Assembly: GCA_020053155.1 (NCBI GenBank)
Contig: JAGVNS010000059.1
Location: 1-5,794 of the forward strand
DNA: 5,794 nucleotides
Reading direction: 5' to 3'
DNA from: Nitrososphaerota archaeon
GTDB taxonomy: Archaea; Iainarchaeota; Iainarchaeia; Iainarchaeales; VGJJ01
Shown here: piece after piece, positions 3,749-5,794 of the stretch
Layout of the letters: every line of letters starts with the position of its first letter
Position numbering within the stretch: the first letter of the stretch is position 1
Position numbers and translations under genes: made by a program
The notes under the pieces: generated by a model
Told to the model about the DNA's origin: nothing
Seen by the model: the letters and a program-made list of their open reading frames with translations, nothing else
Databases searched by the model: none

Positions 3749-5599
3749 TTATTCTCCTCCTTCGACCGTCACTTCCCCTCCCAAAAACCCTCCGCTTTTG
3801 AGTATTTTTTCCGCGGCTTGTTCATGGGTGGTGGCGTCTTCTTCTAATTTTCCTATTTGCTCGTCCAGCCGTTGGCGCGTGTTTTCATCTGAAATCCCTT
3901 CTCGGCTTTCGTTCAGCAAATCCACGGCTTTCCTCAATTCATCTCCCTGCGTCCTGAATTGTGTGGCTTTTTCTTTGGCTTCCTGCGTTCGGAGACCCAA
4001 GAATGAGGATATCCCAAATATCAGGTCGCGCTTGTCCCGGTTGTCCCGTTCTTCCGTTTCCGTGCTTATTTCAGCTGCGGCCACAACCTTTTCAGTCACT
4101 ATTCCTTTTACCGCATCCGCGGTTTCCGCGTCACCGAAATCGATGTTTGTCAGTTCCTCGATGGCTTCGATGGATTGCGATTGGCGCAAAGCAACATTAT
4201 TTTTTCTCTTTTCTTTTAATCGGTCAATTCCGCACACCTGGTTGACTTTCTTTTCTACAGCCTTTGTCATTTCAGCCTCGCTGGTCTGCTGCTCGCACCG
4301 CGCCAACTGTTTTTTGGCGAATGAAAGCATGCGGTCCGCATTTTTCTTGCACTCATTCAATCCTTCTTCCATTTGGTAGCAAATCTCATCCAATTCCTCT
4401 ACCATGAACCCTGCTTGTACTTCGCACATGGTTGAAACTTCTTCCGCACGGTCGTCAAATTGGCTTTCGCTTTGGGTCGTGCATGCGCTCAAAAATCCGC
4501 TTGAATCGAATGTGCCTGTTTCTTGATTGCAGTATTCCCAGCTGTCAATTCCTTGATTGGGTCCCCCACCAAATCCTCCTCCGGGTCCGCCAAACGGTCC
4601 CCCTCCTCCTGGACCGAATCCTGGCCCGGGTCCTCCTCCATATCCTCCCGGCCCACCAGGTCCAAATCCTTGTTCACCTGGGAATCCTCCAAATCCATTC
4701 GTAGGCCCTCCCTGTCCAGGATATCCTGGGGGGCTGCTCCCTTCCGGTCCCCCAAAGGGGGGCTGTCCAGACTGATTATACGGTTGATCATACCCTTGCG
4801 GAGGTCCCTGTGTTCCTCCCCCAAATGGGTCGCCGAAAATATTTTCCCCTGTCACTGCTCCCGTACCCGGGCTTCCTTCATCTCCTCCCCCGCTCCCGGG
4901 GTCCCCTCCACTGCCGTCCCCCTCACTGGGAGGCGCTCCCCCATATCCCTCTGAAGGAGGCTGGGGGGGTTGTTGATATTGCCCATCCTTTGGAGGCTGA
5001 CTAGGATAATTTTCATAATTGTTGTATTGATTATCCTTATTGTATTGGTCATTGGGTGGCCCTTTCTCATTGTATCCCTCTTTCCATTGCTGTTGGTTTT
5101 GATAATCTCGTGAGCAATCTTGTTCCGTGCGTTTTACTTGCTGTTCGCAATCCTGTTTCATTCTCTTGGATTGCCTTTCCTTTTCGCGTCCCATTTCTTT
5201 TGTCGCCTGCTCCACGCACATAGCTTTCACGCTCTCTTCCGAGGGTGGGCAGGAAAAGTCGGCTCCTGCTGGCTTAAATTTTTCAAACATTGCGGGTAAT
5301 TCATCGCAGAAATTGGCTACTTTTTGGGCGCGGGATTGATACCGTTCGAATTGCCTGCAGATTTTTTCCTCGCTTATTTCCCCTTTGATGCGGTCCACGA
5401 TATCCTTGACGATTTCGCTTTCCTTATTTTCTAAACATTTTGGGGCGTAGCTTCCGAGCACATCTTCAGGAATCTCATCGAAGATGGTGCGTGCGATTCG
5501 TTCTTGTAGGGCATAATTGATGGCCTCGTCCTCTCCCCCGAAATCGCTGAATGACACGCGCTGTTGCTGAGGAATGTCGAATCCAAATTGGGTGCTCAA
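3749..5599 (-). CDS. Cys-containing helical protein with Gly/Pro-rich linker (3' part of a frameshifted gene)
   Basis: A 616-codon frame, not recognised as any named family. Residues 20-165 are charged and helical with seven Cys (55, 81, 98, 117, 128, 151, 162). Residues about 170-220 are rich in Gln, Asn, Tyr and Pro, and 220-350 are almost pure Gly/Pro with Phe and Tyr. Residues 350-460 hold seven more Cys (357, 373, 392, 407, 417, 435, 456). From 460 the tail is Cys-free, Lys/Glu-rich and coiled-coil-like, ending GGEVTVEGGE. No membrane helix is visible. The first codon, TTG 5599, has no ribosome-binding site and is probably not the real start: the Gly-rich frame from the right edge joins this one exactly if one G is added to the 7-base run at 5643-5649. 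Composition suggests an extracellular, disulfide-linked structural protein, but no secretion signal is in view. A hairpin follows the stop. Confidence 0.8.
   Translation of the reverse strand: MSTQFGFDIPQQQRVSFSDFGGEDEAINYALQERIARTIFDEIPEDVLGSYAPKCLENKESEIVKDIVDRIKGEISEEKICRQFERYQSRAQKVANFCDELPAMFEKFKPAGADFSCPPSEESVKAMCVEQATKEMGREKERQSKRMKQDCEQQVKRTEQDCSRDYQNQQQWKEGYNEKGPPNDQYNKDNQYNNYENYPSQPPKDGQYQQPPQPPSEGYGGAPPSEGDGSGGDPGSGGGDEGSPGTGAVTGENIFGDPFGGGTQGPPQGYDQPYNQSGQPPFGGPEGSSPPGYPGQGGPTNGFGGFPGEQGFGPGGPGGYGGGPGPGFGPGGGGPFGGPGGGFGGGPNQGIDSWEYCNQETGTFDSSGFLSACTTQSESQFDDRAEEVSTMCEVQAGFMVEELDEICYQMEEGLNECKKNADRMLSFAKKQLARCEQQTSEAEMTKAVEKKVNQVCGIDRLKEKRKNNVALRQSQSIEAIEELTNIDFGDAETADAVKGIVTEKVVAAAEISTETEERDNRDKRDLIFGISSFLGLRTQEAKEKATQFRTQGDELRKAVDLLNESREGISDENTRQRLDEQIGKLEEDATTHEQAAEKILKSGGFLGGEVTVEGGE
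4550..5092 (-). repeat. Low-complexity Gly/Pro and Gln/Asn/Tyr/Pro coding region
   Basis: About 180 codons dominated by GGN and CCN, with irregular GFGPGG, PFGG and GGPGG modules. There is no strict Gly-x-y triplet register. Long open frames appear on the opposite strand here only because Gly codons read as Pro codons in reverse. The same PFGG and GFGP modules recur upstream of the frameshift at 5600-5794. Confidence 0.7.
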
Positions 5600-5794
5600 A
5601 CTTGCATCCGGGCCGAATCCTTCAGGTCCGAATCCTGGATCACCCCCCCTCCAAAATTTCCTCCGCCGAATCCTTGCCCGGCTCCTCCCGAATCAAACCC
5701 TTGTTGGGGAGGAATGGCTGTTCCCCCTCCGCCGAATGGATTAGTACCACCAACCAATCCCGTGGCAGGGTTTCCTTTGTACCATCCGAATTGG
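5596..5794 (-). CDS. Gly-rich 5' portion of the same gene, partial at the right edge
   Basis: Read from 5793 on the minus strand this frame is open with a coherent composition: QFGWYKGNPATGLVGG, then NPFGGGGTAIPPQQ, then GGAGQGFGGGNFGGG. After the 7-G run the frame turns into an unrelated sequence and stops at TGA 5598-5596. If one G is added to the run, it reads on as GGDPGFGPEGFGPDAS into LSTQFGFDIP of the 616-codon frame. The GFGP and PFGG modules match the downstream linker, so this is the N-terminal side of the same protein. The real start and any signal peptide lie outside the window. It contains no Cys. Confidence 0.7.
   Translation of the reverse strand, partial: QFGWYKGNPATGLVGGTNPFGGGGTAIPPQQGFDSGGAGQGFGGGNFGGGVIQDSDLKDSARMQV
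5643..5649. other. Homopolymer C7/G7 tract at a reading-frame break
   Basis: Seven C on the plus strand (seven G in the coding sense) mark the point where the Gly-rich frame leaves the frame of the large protein. Eight G would give one continuous protein. Before the tract the 616-codon frame gives Arg-rich, atypical sequence back to a stop at 5695-5693, confirming that it is not real coding there. A sequencing error, a true mutation or a phase-variable state are all possible. Confidence 0.7.

Noticed and set aside
3714..4379. Plus-strand 221-aa Ser/Phe-rich frame
   Set aside because: It is antisense to the C-terminal part of the large protein, with the Ser/Phe bias expected from reading Lys/Glu-rich codons in reverse. 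It has no start signals.
4557..4775. Extremely Pro-rich plus-strand reading frame
   Set aside because: It is the antisense image of the Gly/Pro-rich coding region: GGN codons read as NCC or CCN on the other strand. It has no promoter or ribosome-binding site of its own.
4550..5092. Collagen-like Gly-x-y repeat
   Set aside because: Gly/Pro content is high, but the triplet register breaks repeatedly with GG and GGG runs, so it is a low-complexity linker and not a collagen helix.

Overview
The window looks archaeal. Evidence: two proteins carry class III (EppA-type) prepilin signal peptides of the Q-x-S-x-E kind, TATA-like boxes sit about 26-31 bases upstream of several start codons, and the first gene of each transcription unit seems leaderless while internal genes have GGAGG-like sites. 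The small, tightly packed and mostly unrecognised surface-type genes would fit a DPANN-like archaeon, but that placement is inference; no rRNA or other marker gene is present.

Layout from left to right. Positions 1-100 hold only inverted repeats. A DUF202 two-helix membrane protein (101-445, minus) and an M50/site-2-protease-like membrane metalloprotease (495-1067, minus) follow, each with its own TATA-like box. A divergent promoter region (1068-1157) then drives a two-gene plus-strand unit of class III signal-peptide (pilin-like) proteins (1158-1749). This unit converges, with a 23-base 3' overlap, on a four-gene minus-strand operon (3319 down to 1727) of small N-terminally membrane-anchored proteins with paired cysteines. 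Next come a hairpin, an unrecognised 68-aa gene with a strong TATA box and Shine-Dalgarno site (3431-3637), and a second hairpin. The right third is one very unusual protein: two cysteine-containing, charged helical regions with seven Cys each, separated by about 180 residues of Gln/Asn/Tyr/Pro- then Gly/Pro-rich sequence. Its reading frame is broken by a one-base shift in a 7-C run (5643-5649), and it continues off the right edge.

How the parts may work together. The two pilin-like units share an almost identical 22-base promoter element at the same distance from their starts (20 of 22 positions match), which strongly suggests co-expression. With the cysteine-rich Gly/Pro protein next door, the simplest reading is a locus for a cell-surface structure: a pilus or pseudopilus-like assembly plus a possible large surface or matrix protein. 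No assembly ATPase, TadC-like membrane protein or prepilin peptidase lies in the window, so the function is inferred.
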